Shown one piece after another: positions 21,492 through 31,456 of a stretch of DNA of 39,349 bases (positions within the stretch are counted from its first letter, which is position 1; each line of letters begins with the position of its first letter). A program made the translations under genes and the position numbers. Under the pieces are notes generated by a model. That model saw nothing but the letters and a program-made list of their open reading frames with translations, was not told the origin of the DNA and made no database searches. The DNA is taken from the NCBI GenBank assembly GCA_902578525.1, contig CACHDJ010000009.1, forward strand, positions 1 through 39,349. The letters run 5' to 3'. The DNA is from an uncultured Pelagibacteraceae bacterium. GTDB taxonomy: Bacteria; Pseudomonadota; Alphaproteobacteria; Pelagibacterales; Pelagibacteraceae.

Positions 21492-23372
21492 CTAAATCTC
21501 TAAATATTTTTTATTATTAATTGAGTCTCTTAATGACTGTCTATCAATTATCAATTTAAATAACTCTTTTGCCATAGGAGCTGCTGTAGTACTTCCATTT
21601 CCTCCATGTTCTACTAATATACTTAATGCATATCTTGGATTTTTATAAGGACCGAATGCAACATATAAAGCATGATCTCTTTCTTCATAAGGTATCTGAA
21701 ATGTTTTTAGATCCAGCTCTCTATCTTTTTTAGTAATTTTTTTAACTTGTGCTGTTCCTGTTTTTCCAGCAAACTGATATTTTGGATCATTAATTCTTGA
21801 ACGATAAGAAGTTCCCATTACTTCATTTGTTGAGGCAAACATAGCATCTTGAATGAGCTTAATATTTTTAGAATTTTTATATAATTGAGAGTATTTATCA
21901 TTGGGTTGATCTCTTAATTCTTTATCAGCAACTATCTGAGGATAAATTTTATATCCACCATTAGCAATTTGAGCTGTCATTAAGCATAATTGAACTGGCG
22001 TTGTTTGAATGTAACCCTGACCAATTCCTGTAATTATAGTTTCTCCCAACAACCATCCTGTACCCAATGCATTTTTTTTCCATTGAGTATTTGGGACTAA
22101 ACCTTTTTTTTCAATATTAAACAAATCTCCAAAAACTTCTTCTCCTAGACCAAATTTTTTAGCTGTTTCACTCAATCTATCTACTCCTAATTTACGGGCC
22201 ACTTCATAAAAATAAGTATCACAAGATTGTTTCATGGCATTTCTTAAACTCATAAATCCATGTCCTTCTTTTTTCCAACAATGATAAGTTTGACCGTATA
22301 ATTCTAGTGGATGTTTATGTCCTCTGCAATTAACAGTGAAGTTTTTATTAATGATTCCATTTTCCAAAGCTGATAATGCGACTATTGGCTTAATGGTTGA
22401 ACCTGGAGAGTAATTTCCTGATAAAGATTTATTTACTAAAGGTTTCATTGGATTATTTCTAATTAATTGCCATTCGTCTTGGCTAATGCCAAATACAAAT
22501 GCATTTGGATCAAACGATGGAGCAGATTGCATTGCTATAATTTGACCTGTAAATATATCCATGACACAAATCGAGCCGGCTTTATCTAATAATAATTGAT
22601 TTGCTAATTTTTGAACTTCAGTATCAATTGTGAGTTTAATCGTCTTTCCCTTATTGCCTTTTTGGAAGGCTAATTGATTAATCCTTCTCCCATAAGCATT
22701 CACTTCATATCGTTCAATTGAATTGTCTCCTATCAATTCATTTTCAAACGATTTCTCCAAGCCAATTTTTCCTACTTTTAACCCTTGAACAAATTTTTGC
22801 TCTAAAACTTCGTTCGTTAAAATATCTTTTTCGTTTGCTTGACTAACATAACCTAAAACATGGGTATAATTTTCTTTATACGGATAATTTCTAGAAATAG
22901 AAATAATAGGTTTTACACCATTAAGATCATATAATTGGTTGTTAATTTTAGAAAAATTTTGCCAACTTAAATTATCTGCAACAATAAGAGTTTCCCAAGG
23001 CTTAATCTCTTTTTTTTTCTTAATTATTTTTTGAAATTGTTTGTCTGAAAGATCTAGAATATTTTTTATCCTATTAATTGTATATTTAAAATTTTCAACT
23101 TGCTCTGGGATTACATGTAATTGATAAGCTTCATAATTTCCTGCAATTATATTTCCAAAGTAATCTAAAAATTCACCTCTTACTGGGGGAAGTTTCCACT
23201 CACGTATTCTATTCTTATCTGAAAGAGTTAAATATTTTTTATTTTCTTTGATTTGAAGAAAAAATAATCTACTTACAATACCACCTAAAATAACTATCTT
23301 AGCAGCTGCTAACATAAACATTCTACGATTCATAGAATTCAATCTTGTTACATTTTGACTTTGATCAATCAT
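21492..23372 (-). CDS. mrdA: Penicillin-binding protein 2 (peptidoglycan transpeptidase)
   Basis: A 626-residue class B PBP with one N-terminal membrane helix (about 18-38). The dimerisation/pedestal domain follows, with 'LPPVRGEFLDYFGNIIAGN' (61-79). The transpeptidase motifs are Ser325-Thr-Ile-Lys328 in 'YSPGSTIKP', Ser383-Cys-Asp385, and Lys537-Thr-Gly539. It cross-links peptidoglycan in the periplasm as the partner of RodA in cell elongation. SCD instead of SxN is usual for PBP2. Cys349/Cys365/His371 lie in the region that binds zinc in some PBP2 proteins. It overlaps mreD by eight bases. Confidence 0.96.
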   Translation of the reverse strand: MIDQSQNVTRLNSMNRRMFMLAAAKIVILGGIVSRLFFLQIKENKKYLTLSDKNRIREWKLPPVRGEFLDYFGNIIAGNYEAYQLHVIPEQVENFKYTINRIKNILDLSDKQFQKIIKKKKEIKPWETLIVADNLSWQNFSKINNQLYDLNGVKPIISISRNYPYKENYTHVLGYVSQANEKDILTNEVLEQKFVQGLKVGKIGLEKSFENELIGDNSIERYEVNAYGRRINQLAFQKGNKGKTIKLTIDTEVQKLANQLLLDKAGSICVMDIFTGQIIAMQSAPSFDPNAFVFGISQDEWQLIRNNPMKPLVNKSLSGNYSPGSTIKPIVALSALENGIINKNFTVNCRGHKHPLELYGQTYHCWKKEGHGFMSLRNAMKQSCDTYFYEVARKLGVDRLSETAKKFGLGEEVFGDLFNIEKKGLVPNTQWKKNALGTGWLLGETIITGIGQGYIQTTPVQLCLMTAQIANGGYKIYPQIVADKELRDQPNDKYSQLYKNSKNIKLIQDAMFASTNEVMGTSYRSRINDPKYQFAGKTGTAQVKKITKKDRELDLKTFQIPYEERDHALYVAFGPYKNPRYALSILVEHGGNGSTTAAPMAKELFKLIIDRQSLRDSINNKKYLEI

Positions 23373-23871
23373 TAATGGCCTTATGATAATAATTTAAAAA
23401 AATAGATATTGGGACATAAAATAAAAAAGTAAATAGATTATTTATTATATAAAATAAAATATTTAAATCGTAAGAAAAAAATAAAAATAATGTCGAATAG
23501 TTAATTGAATTAATAAAACTAATAACGAACAAAAAATAAAACCAATCTTTTATTAAGTGAGGTCTAATAGTTATGTTTCTGAGATAAGAGGCAAATATAC
23601 AAACTAAAATATAAGAAAGTGAACTCATGCCTAGAGGTAAACCAACAACTGTATCATTAATTAAACCGGCAAAGAAAACTAATAAGTAGTCAAATTTATT
23701 ATATTCTTTAAGTGCAAAATAAAAAATTAATATGAATGGAAAATTAAACGAGAAATAATCTATATCTAAATAATTAAGATCAAACTCATTTAAAACAGAT
23801 ATATATAAGATAATGAGTGGAAGCCACGTATATATTTTATAAAGGAAATTATTTTTTGCAAATTTAATCAT
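23365..23871 (-). CDS. mreD: Rod-shape-determining protein MreD
   Basis: A 168-residue, very hydrophobic protein with five or six helices and high Phe, Tyr and Asn content. 'AGLINDTVVGLPLGMSSLSY' (about residues 78-97) is the MreD family signature (G-x-x-x-D-x-x-x-G-x-x-x-G). It links MreC to the elongation complex in the inner membrane. It overlaps mreC and mrdA by eight bases each, which fixes both ends. Sequence conservation in this family is low, but the position between mreC and mrdA makes the call firm. Confidence 0.92.
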   Translation of the reverse strand: MIKFAKNNFLYKIYTWLPLIILYISVLNEFDLNYLDIDYFSFNFPFILIFYFALKEYNKFDYLLVFFAGLINDTVVGLPLGMSSLSYILVCIFASYLRNITIRPHLIKDWFYFLFVISFINSINYSTLFLFFSYDLNILFYIINNLFTFLFYVPISIFLNYYHKAIND

Positions 23872-25087
23872 TTACTCTCATGCCTCTATTGAGAATACAT
23901 TTTTTATACTCTGGTGTCCCAACTTTATAACCTTTTCTAAAAGATGTTCTCTGACACTTAGAACTATAAATTAAGTTCAATCTTAGAAATTCAAGTTCTT
24001 TTTTATCAGAAATATTTTGTTTAATCTTCTCTTCTTTAATACCTAATTCTTTTTGTAATTCAGAAATCTTATTGGTTAATTGATTGGACTTAGATTTTAA
24101 AGTTTGATTTTCCTCAATAAATTCTTGGTTAGTTTCATTTAAAATTTTGATTTGATCATTTAATAAATCCAACTTGATTTTCTCAGTATCCGATGCAGAG
24201 TTAATGATAGACTGTTCTTCTATTTGATTTGATTGATTGCCAGTTGATTTTTCTCCCTCAATTTCTACAAAAACGTATTTTAATTGTTCAAAATCACTAT
24301 AAAAATTAATATAAAAATTATTTCCAGTATTATTTACTCTTCCTACAGGGATACCACTTTTAAAAATTGAACCAGTGCCTGAAGTATAGGCTATACTTCG
24401 ATCTTGTATTTCATCAATTAAATTATCTTTTATATAGTTGATTTTTCCTGAATTGTCTCCATTACCAATAACAATCGCCTGGATATTACCTGGTGTAATT
24501 GAGATTGGAACACTAGAGTTAAAATCTGATAATAATAATACCCTTGAAGATTTGTAATTAAGCTCAATTACCCTACCAACTAAGTAATTTTTATCATAGA
24601 TGTTTGTGCCTATTTTTAATCCTTCTGAGCTACCTTTGTTAATTATTATAGTTTTTAAAAAAGGACTTTTGTGATCAACAATTACCTTTGCTAAAATTTT
24701 ATTTGATGAAAGAGTATAATCTTCTATCAAATTCTTTAATTCATTATTTTCGCTAATTATAATTTTGCTTGATACGTCTTTCGATTTTAAAATTTCTAAT
24801 TCTTTTTTATTATCTTTATATTCATTATAAAAGCTTGAATATTTTCTAATCTCTATAAAAGTATTTACTATCAAATTTTCTGGTATAGAAACAATAAAAG
24901 AAGATCTATACACCATTTCATTTAAAAAACTTTTTACTTTATTTATTGGAGTAAAATTAATCCCAGACAATACTACTATGAAGATAGATAAAAAAACTAA
25001 TGTTAATAATGAAAATTTCTGTTTAGTACTTTTTTTTAAAAAAGCAGATCTGATTGCTATAATAAAATCATCTCTACTTGATGCCAT
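23864..25087 (-). CDS. mreC: Rod-shape-determining protein MreC with coiled-coil, two-cysteine C-terminal extension
   Basis: A 407-residue protein: cytoplasmic tail, one membrane helix (about 26-43), a short coiled coil (about 85-122), then the periplasmic beta domains, with 'IINKGSSEGLKIGTNIYD' (about 148-165) and 'YLVGRVIELNYKSSRVLLLS' (168-187) as family hallmarks. The recognisable MreC domain ends near residue 280. Beyond it are a polar linker, a second strong coiled coil (about 301-370), and a tail with Cys378 and Cys397 in 'GYKVGTPEYKKC', which resembles a short motif of secreted alphaproteobacterial proteins (C...G-[FY]-x-x-GT-x-x-[FY]-x-x-C). The periplasmic location would allow a disulfide. 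It sits five bases after mreB and overlaps mreD. Confidence 0.93.
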   Translation of the reverse strand: MASSRDDFIIAIRSAFLKKSTKQKFSLLTLVFLSIFIVVLSGINFTPINKVKSFLNEMVYRSSFIVSIPENLIVNTFIEIRKYSSFYNEYKDNKKELEILKSKDVSSKIIISENNELKNLIEDYTLSSNKILAKVIVDHKSPFLKTIIINKGSSEGLKIGTNIYDKNYLVGRVIELNYKSSRVLLLSDFNSSVPISITPGNIQAIVIGNGDNSGKINYIKDNLIDEIQDRSIAYTSGTGSIFKSGIPVGRVNNTGNNFYINFYSDFEQLKYVFVEIEGEKSTGNQSNQIEEQSIINSASDTEKIKLDLLNDQIKILNETNQEFIEENQTLKSKSNQLTNKISELQKELGIKEEKIKQNISDKKELEFLRLNLIYSSKCQRTSFRKGYKVGTPEYKKCILNRGMRVND

Positions 25088-25092
25088 TATTT

Positions 25093-26127
<1,035 letters not shown>

Positions 26128-27714
26128 TTATATTCCTTTTACCTTTTCACTTTTTTGCTCAATAGGAACTTGTTCCATTGGAGCTGTTTTTTCTCTTTTA
26201 ATAATCATCTTATTTAATGCATTAATATATGCATTAGCAGAAGCAACTAATGTGTCTGTGTCAGCTGCCTGACCAACAGTAGTTTTACCATTTTCCTCAA
26301 TTTTAACACTAACTGTAGCTTGCGCATCTGTTCCCTCAGTAACTGCATGAACTTGATATAATTGTAAATTTACATCATGTGGATATAAAGTTTTTATACA
26401 TTTAAATATAGCATCTACTGGACCATCTCCAGTTTCTGAAGCTTCTTTTACATCTCCATAAACATCTAATGTCATTTCAGCTTTTTGTGGTTCTCCTGTA
26501 CCTGCAAAAACTTTCAATGATTTTAGATTGATTGCATTAACTTTATTATCAATAATTAAACTATCATCGATTAAAGCTATAATGTCTTCATCATAAACAT
26601 GTTTTTTTTTGTCTGCTAAAATTTTAAACTTAGCAAAAGCATTACTTACAACATCATCGGTAAGACCAGGATAACCTAAACTTACCAATTTATCTTTAAA
26701 AGCATGTCTTCCTGAATGTTTGCCCATCACTAAAGAAGTTTGTTTCACTCCAACACTTTCGGGAGTCATTATTTCATAAGTTTGTCTGTTTTTTAACATT
26801 CCGTCTTGATGAATGCCAGCTTCATGAGCAAAAGCGTTTTTCCCAACAATTGCTTTATTATATTGAACTGGGAATCCAGTTGCATTTGAAACAATTTTTG
26901 ATGCTTTACTTAAAAGTTTAGTATTTATTCCTGTTTCATATGGCATTAAATCTGGTCTAGTTTTTATAGCCATTACAATCTCTTCTAAAGCTGCATTACC
27001 AGCCCTTTCACCTAAACCGTTTATAGTACACTCAACTTGTCTAGCACCAGCTTGTACCCCAGCTAAAGAATTTGCGACTGCTAAACCTAAATCATTATGA
27101 CAATGAGTTGATAATATTGCTTTATCTATATTTGGTACTTTATTTAATAGGGTCTCAATAATAGTTGTAAACTCTGAAGGAATTGTATAACCAACAGTAT
27201 CTGGAATATTAATTGTTGTCGCTCCATTTTTAATAGCAAGTTCTACAGTTCTACACATGTAATCCATATCTGTTCTTGTTCCATCTTCACATGACCATTC
27301 AACATCATCAGTAAATTTTCTTGCATAAGTAACATGTTTACCAATTGACTCGTAAACATCCTCTGGTGACATATTGAGTTTGTGTTTCATGTGTAATGGA
27401 CTTGTTGAAATAAAAGTATGTATTCTAAATCTTGGAGCGTGTTTTAATGCTTCATAAGCTCTATCAATATCTTTAATTGAATGTCTTGAAAGTCCTGCAG
27501 GAATAGAGTTTTTTAAAATTTTACTTACTTCTGAAACAGCCTCAAAATCTCCTGGTGAAGCGATAGGAAATCCAGCTTCTATAATATCTATACCTAATTC
27601 ATCAAATACTCTAGCTATCTGAATTTTCTCTTCTAAACTCATAGAAGCACCTGGCGATTGCTCACCATCACGCATCGTTGTATCAAATATAATAACTCTA
27701 TCTTTTTTACTCAT
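26128..27714 (-). CDS. leuA: 2-isopropylmalate synthase
   Basis: A 528-residue enzyme. The TIM-barrel catalytic part has 'FDTTMRDGEQSPGASM' (about 10-25, with Asp16 as metal ligand), the metal-binding His pair in 'STHCHNDLGLAVANSLAG', and 'CTINGLGERAGNAALEE'. 'AGIHQDGMLKN' and 'SGRHAFKDKL' form the linker and communication helix. The C-terminal ~130 residues are the leucine-sensing regulatory domain ('VTEGTDAQATVSVKIEENG'). It condenses 2-oxoisovalerate and acetyl-CoA, the first committed leucine step, and uses the pathway intermediate made by ilvIHC upstream. It directly precedes mreB. A candidate promoter with an inverted repeat between -35 and -10 lies just upstream. Confidence 0.97.
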   Translation of the reverse strand: MSKKDRVIIFDTTMRDGEQSPGASMSLEEKIQIARVFDELGIDIIEAGFPIASPGDFEAVSEVSKILKNSIPAGLSRHSIKDIDRAYEALKHAPRFRIHTFISTSPLHMKHKLNMSPEDVYESIGKHVTYARKFTDDVEWSCEDGTRTDMDYMCRTVELAIKNGATTINIPDTVGYTIPSEFTTIIETLLNKVPNIDKAILSTHCHNDLGLAVANSLAGVQAGARQVECTINGLGERAGNAALEEIVMAIKTRPDLMPYETGINTKLLSKASKIVSNATGFPVQYNKAIVGKNAFAHEAGIHQDGMLKNRQTYEIMTPESVGVKQTSLVMGKHSGRHAFKDKLVSLGYPGLTDDVVSNAFAKFKILADKKKHVYDEDIIALIDDSLIIDNKVNAINLKSLKVFAGTGEPQKAEMTLDVYGDVKEASETGDGPVDAIFKCIKTLYPHDVNLQLYQVHAVTEGTDAQATVSVKIEENGKTTVGQAADTDTLVASANAYINALNKMIIKREKTAPMEQVPIEQKSEKVKGI

Positions 27715-27736
27715 GACTTAGTTTTTTTGAAAAACT

Positions 27737-27764
27737 ATAATACAATCTATAAGAGAGATTGCAA
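27737..27764 (-). promoter_or_regulatory. leuA: Candidate leuA promoter with inverted repeat in the spacer
   Basis: On the minus strand TTGCAA (27764-27759) and TATTAT (27742-27737, 5 of 6) are separated by 16 bases. A perfect inverted repeat CAATCT (27743-27748) / AGATTG (27756-27761) with a seven-base gap fills the spacer and touches both elements, a layout seen where a dimeric regulator controls the promoter. No regulator is identified. The start would be about 15 bases before the leuA ATG. Confidence 0.4.
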
Positions 27765-27816
27765 AATATTTAGTAAAATTTTAGTTATATAACGACCATT
27801 TCGGGTTCTATTAAAA

Positions 27817-29499
27817 TTAGTTATAAATAGACTCAATTTTGGGCATTAAATATAAAAGCTCCTTAGTATAATTGTGCTTAGGATTTACAAATAGATCCTC
27901 GGTATTTGAAACTTCACATAATTTCCCGTCTTTTAACACTCCAATTCTATCACACATTTGTCTAACCACAGGCAGATCATGGCTTATAAATAATATAGTT
28001 AAATTTAATTGTTCTTGAATATCCTTTAATAAATTTAATATTTGAGCCTGAATACTTACATCCAAAGCAGAAGTTGGTTCATCACAAACTAAAAGCCTCG
28101 GTTGAGTTGCCAAAGCTCTTGCAATAGATATCCTTTGTCTTTGTCCACCAGAAAACTCATGTGGATATCGATCTGCTGAATTTTGAGTAAGTTCTACTGA
28201 GTCTAATAAATCAAATATATAATTGTCTAAATCTTTTTTGCTTATTGATGGATTGTGAAGCTTTATAGGTTCAGAGATTATTTCTTTTACTTTTAATCTT
28301 CCATTTAATGATGAATAAGGATCTTGAAAAATCATTTGTATTTGTTTTCTAAATTTCATCATTTCTGAGTTATGTTTAATTTTTGTTATACAAATATTAT
28401 CAAAATAAATATCTCCTTCAGATGGTTTAAACAAATTTACTATCATTTTTGCGATTGTTGATTTACCACTTCCGCTTTCTCCAACTAATCCAAAAGACTC
28501 CCCTTCCCTTATATTAAATGAAACATCATTTACTGCCATTACAGAATTTTTTGTACTTTCTGTAAAAAAGTTATCATCAAAACTTTTACTTAGATTTTTT
28601 ATTTGAATTAAGTCTTGTTTAACAATACTTTTTTTTGTCCATCTATTTAGTATTTTTAAATTATTTTCTTTATTCTTTTTATTTTCTTTTTCAATAATTA
28701 CAAATCTAGATATTTTTCTATTTGTTGGTGGTACAGAGCTAACTAAGCTCTTTGTATACGTTTCTTTTGGTTTTGTTAAAATTTCTTTTGTTAATCCTAT
28801 CTCAACAACATTTCCATTCTTCATAACTGCTACTCTATTAGCAGTTTCAGCAATAACGCCCATATCATGGGTTATTAAGATTACTGCGAGATTTCTTTCT
28901 TTTGTTAATTTTTTTATCAAATCTAAAATTTGAGATTGTATAGATACATCTAATGCAGTAGTTGGTTCATCTGCGATTAAAAGTTCAGGTTCACAACACA
29001 AAGATAAAGAAATTACAACTCTTTGTCGCATCCCTCCTGAAAACTGATGAGGGTAATTATCAAATCTTTTTTCGGCATCTTTAATTCCGACCTCTTTTAA
29101 TAAACTGATTGCCTTTTTTTTTGCATCTTCTTTACTCAAATTAAGATGAGTTTGAATAGTCTCTATTAATTGATCTCCAATTGTAAGTATTGGATTAAGT
29201 GATGTTTGAGGATCTTGAAATATAAGACCTATTTTTTTACCACGGTACTTGATAATGCTATTAGAATTCTCATGAATGTTAAGATTACCTAACATTATTT
29301 TTCCACTTGAGACTGTGCCTGGCTCATCAATTAAATTAATTATTGCATTACCAACAGTGCTTTTTCCTGATCCAGATTCACCTACGAGCCCCAAAATTTC
29401 ACCCTTATTTACCTCGATATTCACATTTTTTGCTGCAAAAATAGTTTCTTTTCTCATTTTATAATCGACACTTAAATTTTTTATTTTTAAGAAGCTCAT
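27817..29499 (-). CDS. Peptide/nickel-type ABC transporter, fused double ATP-binding protein (Dpp D+F like)
   Basis: About 560 residues containing two complete ABC ATPases joined by a charged linker (about 260-300). Each half has 'GESGSGKST' as Walker A, signatures 'FSGGMRQRVVISLSL' and 'FSGGQRQRISIARAL', and Walker B motifs 'LLIADEPTTALDVS' and 'LLVCDEPTSALDVS'. Both carry the peptide-transporter C-terminal extension, and the second ends like OppF/DppF. It powers the permeases encoded upstream. The start is placed at ATG 29499, which overlaps the permease stop by four bases (ATGA); a longer frame from 29535 would overlap it by 40. Confidence 0.93.
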   Translation of the reverse strand: MSFLKIKNLSVDYKMRKETIFAAKNVNIEVNKGEILGLVGESGSGKSTVGNAIINLIDEPGTVSSGKIMLGNLNIHENSNSIIKYRGKKIGLIFQDPQTSLNPILTIGDQLIETIQTHLNLSKEDAKKKAISLLKEVGIKDAEKRFDNYPHQFSGGMRQRVVISLSLCCEPELLIADEPTTALDVSIQSQILDLIKKLTKERNLAVILITHDMGVIAETANRVAVMKNGNVVEIGLTKEILTKPKETYTKSLVSSVPPTNRKISRFVIIEKENKKNKENNLKILNRWTKKSIVKQDLIQIKNLSKSFDDNFFTESTKNSVMAVNDVSFNIREGESFGLVGESGSGKSTIAKMIVNLFKPSEGDIYFDNICITKIKHNSEMMKFRKQIQMIFQDPYSSLNGRLKVKEIISEPIKLHNPSISKKDLDNYIFDLLDSVELTQNSADRYPHEFSGGQRQRISIARALATQPRLLVCDEPTSALDVSIQAQILNLLKDIQEQLNLTILFISHDLPVVRQMCDRIGVLKDGKLCEVSNTEDLFVNPKHNYTKELLYLMPKIESIYN

Positions 29500-30434
29500 T
29501 TTTTTAATTTTGGATTTAGAGTATCCCTCATCCAATCTCCTAATAAATTAATTGAAAATGCTAAGGTCACTAAAAAAATAGCTGGAAAAAAAGTAATCCA
29601 CCACTCTCCTGAAAATAAAAAATCATTACCAAGTCTAATCAATGTTCCTAAAGATGGTGTAGTGGGTGGTACACCAACACCTAAAAAGCTTAATGTAGAC
29701 TCAGCTATAATTGCTAAAGCTAGACCAATGGTACCTATTACTAAAACTGGACGTAAAATATTCGGCAAAATATGTTTAAACATAATAATTAAATCTGAAA
29801 CTCCAATAATTGTCGATGCTGAAATATAATCTTTATTCTTCTCTACTAGAGTTGCTGCTCTAGATACTCTTGCAAATTGAGGCCATTCCGAAATTCCAAT
29901 AGCAAATATTAAAACATAAATTGCCATTTCATCATGCATTTCTCTAGTAATAAGTCCTCTTGCTATTCCATCAACCAAAAGTGCCATTAAAATGCTTGGG
30001 ACTGTTAATTGAACATCTGTAATTCTCATTACGAACATTTCATATTTACCTCCAAAGTAACCAGCTGTTAATCCTAAGCCTACACCTAATATAAGACTAA
30101 ATATGATTGCGGAAAATCCAACAATTAATGAAATCCTAGAACCGTAAAGAATTGTAGATAATAAATCTCTCCCTTGACCATCTGTTCCTAGAATAAATTT
30201 AGCTAGGCCCTCTTCAGCCCATGAAGGGGGAGTAAAAGCATCCATTAAAGACAAAGTGGAAGGATCAAAAGGATCATATGGAGTAACAAGTTCTACAAAA
30301 AATGAACAAAAAAATATAATAAATAATATTATTGAAGATATAATTGCAGTTGGAGATTTTATAAAACTATAATAGATATCACTATCTTTTATTCTGTTCC
30401 AAGTGTTTGGAATATTATTATCCACTCGCAACAT
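29496..30434 (-). CDS. Peptide-type ABC transporter permease (DppC-like)
   Basis: About 312 residues with an N-terminal helix after a short polar tail, then five helices with the binding-protein-dependent permease loop 'ISASTIIGVSDLIIMFKHIL' and PNILRPV. 'LGTDGQGRDLLSTILYGSRI' near residue 88 is the DppC/OppC hallmark. It forms the channel with the DppB-like protein. Start ambiguity: the Shine-Dalgarno AAAGGAG abuts the ATG at 30434, leaving no spacing, so the GTG at 30425 (nine bases from it) may be the true start. Either way it overlaps the upstream gene by 8-17 bases. Confidence 0.92.
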   Translation of the reverse strand: MLRVDNNIPNTWNRIKDSDIYYSFIKSPTAIISSIILFIIFFCSFFVELVTPYDPFDPSTLSLMDAFTPPSWAEEGLAKFILGTDGQGRDLLSTILYGSRISLIVGFSAIIFSLILGVGLGLTAGYFGGKYEMFVMRITDVQLTVPSILMALLVDGIARGLITREMHDEMAIYVLIFAIGISEWPQFARVSRAATLVEKNKDYISASTIIGVSDLIIMFKHILPNILRPVLVIGTIGLALAIIAESTLSFLGVGVPPTTPSLGTLIRLGNDFLFSGEWWITFFPAIFLVTLAFSINLLGDWMRDTLNPKLKK

Positions 30435-31401
30435 CTCCTTTAACTCTAATTCTAGGGTCTATAAAATAATACAGAATGTCAACTATGAAATTAATCATCA
30501 CAAAAACAAAAGCTATAAAAACCAAATAAGCAGACATAATAGGAATATCTACAAATTGAACAGCTTGAATAAATAAAAATCCCATTCCTGGCCATTGAAA
30601 AACAGTTTCAGTAATAATTGAAAATGCAATAAGTGTTCCAATATTTATTCCAGCAATTGTTATGACAGGAATTAAACCATTTTTTAATGCATGTTTATAT
30701 TTTATACTTTTTTCACTTATTCCTCTTGCTCGTGCAAACTTTATATAATCAGTCTGTAAAATCTCCATCATTTCTGCTCGTACAAGTCTAATTATATATG
30801 TCATTTGAAAAAGACTGAGAGTAACTGATGGAAGTATGATTGCTTTTAACCCTGAAATAGTTAAAAATCCAGTAGACCAAAATCCTATGTCAACTACCTC
30901 ACCTCTGCCAAAAGATGGTAAAATTCCTAAAATTACCGCAAAAAGATAAATGAATAAAATACCAATTACGAAAGTAGGTAATGAAACGCCTAATAATGAA
31001 ACTGCTAAAATTATATCACTTAAAAAACCCTTCCTATTAATACCTGTATAAACACCCAATAAAGTCCCAGAAATCAGAGCTATTAAAGCTGAAATCAAAA
31101 CCAGTTCAATGGTTGCGGGCAATCTTTCTACAATTAATTCCGAAACAGGTCTTTTCAATTGATAAGAAATTCCAAATTCTCCTTTTGAAGCATTAACTAC
31201 AAATCTAGAAAATTGAATATACATTGGATCAGTCAGTCCTAGAGTTTCTCTAAGCTCAGCTCTATCTTGATCTGAAGTTTCTTCACCAACCATATTATTA
31301 ATTGGATCACCCACAAAATTAAATAATGAAAAAGAAACAAAAGCAACAACCAGCATCACCATTGCTGATTGAAATAAGCGTTTCAAAAAATATTTTATCA
31401 A
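30418..31401 (-). CDS. Peptide-type ABC transporter permease (DppB-like)
   Basis: A 327-residue permease: 'MIKYFLKRLFQSAMVMLVVA' is the family's first helix, 'LRETLGLTDPMYIQFSRFV' the conserved periplasmic stretch, 'FGISYQLKRPVSELIVERLP' the next, and 'FARARGISEKSIKYKHALKN' the ATPase-coupling EAA loop. It forms the membrane channel with the DppC-like partner. The coding region begins about 55 bases after the binding-protein stop, past a hairpin. The substrate may be di/oligopeptides or other cargo of this family such as glutathione or opines. Confidence 0.93.
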   Translation of the reverse strand: MIKYFLKRLFQSAMVMLVVAFVSFSLFNFVGDPINNMVGEETSDQDRAELRETLGLTDPMYIQFSRFVVNASKGEFGISYQLKRPVSELIVERLPATIELVLISALIALISGTLLGVYTGINRKGFLSDIILAVSLLGVSLPTFVIGILFIYLFAVILGILPSFGRGEVVDIGFWSTGFLTISGLKAIILPSVTLSLFQMTYIIRLVRAEMMEILQTDYIKFARARGISEKSIKYKHALKNGLIPVITIAGINIGTLIAFSIITETVFQWPGMGFLFIQAVQFVDIPIMSAYLVFIAFVFVMINFIVDILYYFIDPRIRVKGDVASG

Positions 31402-31416
31402 TTTACGAAGAAAGTT

Positions 31417-31447
31417 TACAAGCCCTTTTATAAAAAAAGGGCTTGTA
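31417..31447 (-). terminator. Hairpin between the peptide-binding-protein gene and its permease
   Basis: A perfect 13-bp stem (arms 31417-31429 and 31435-31447, loop of five) lies ten bases after the stop of the binding protein. No good U tract follows on the minus strand, so partial termination or protection of the upstream mRNA 3' end is likelier than full termination. Either would raise binding protein over permease. Confidence 0.6.
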
Positions 31448-31456
31448 TAAATTAAT

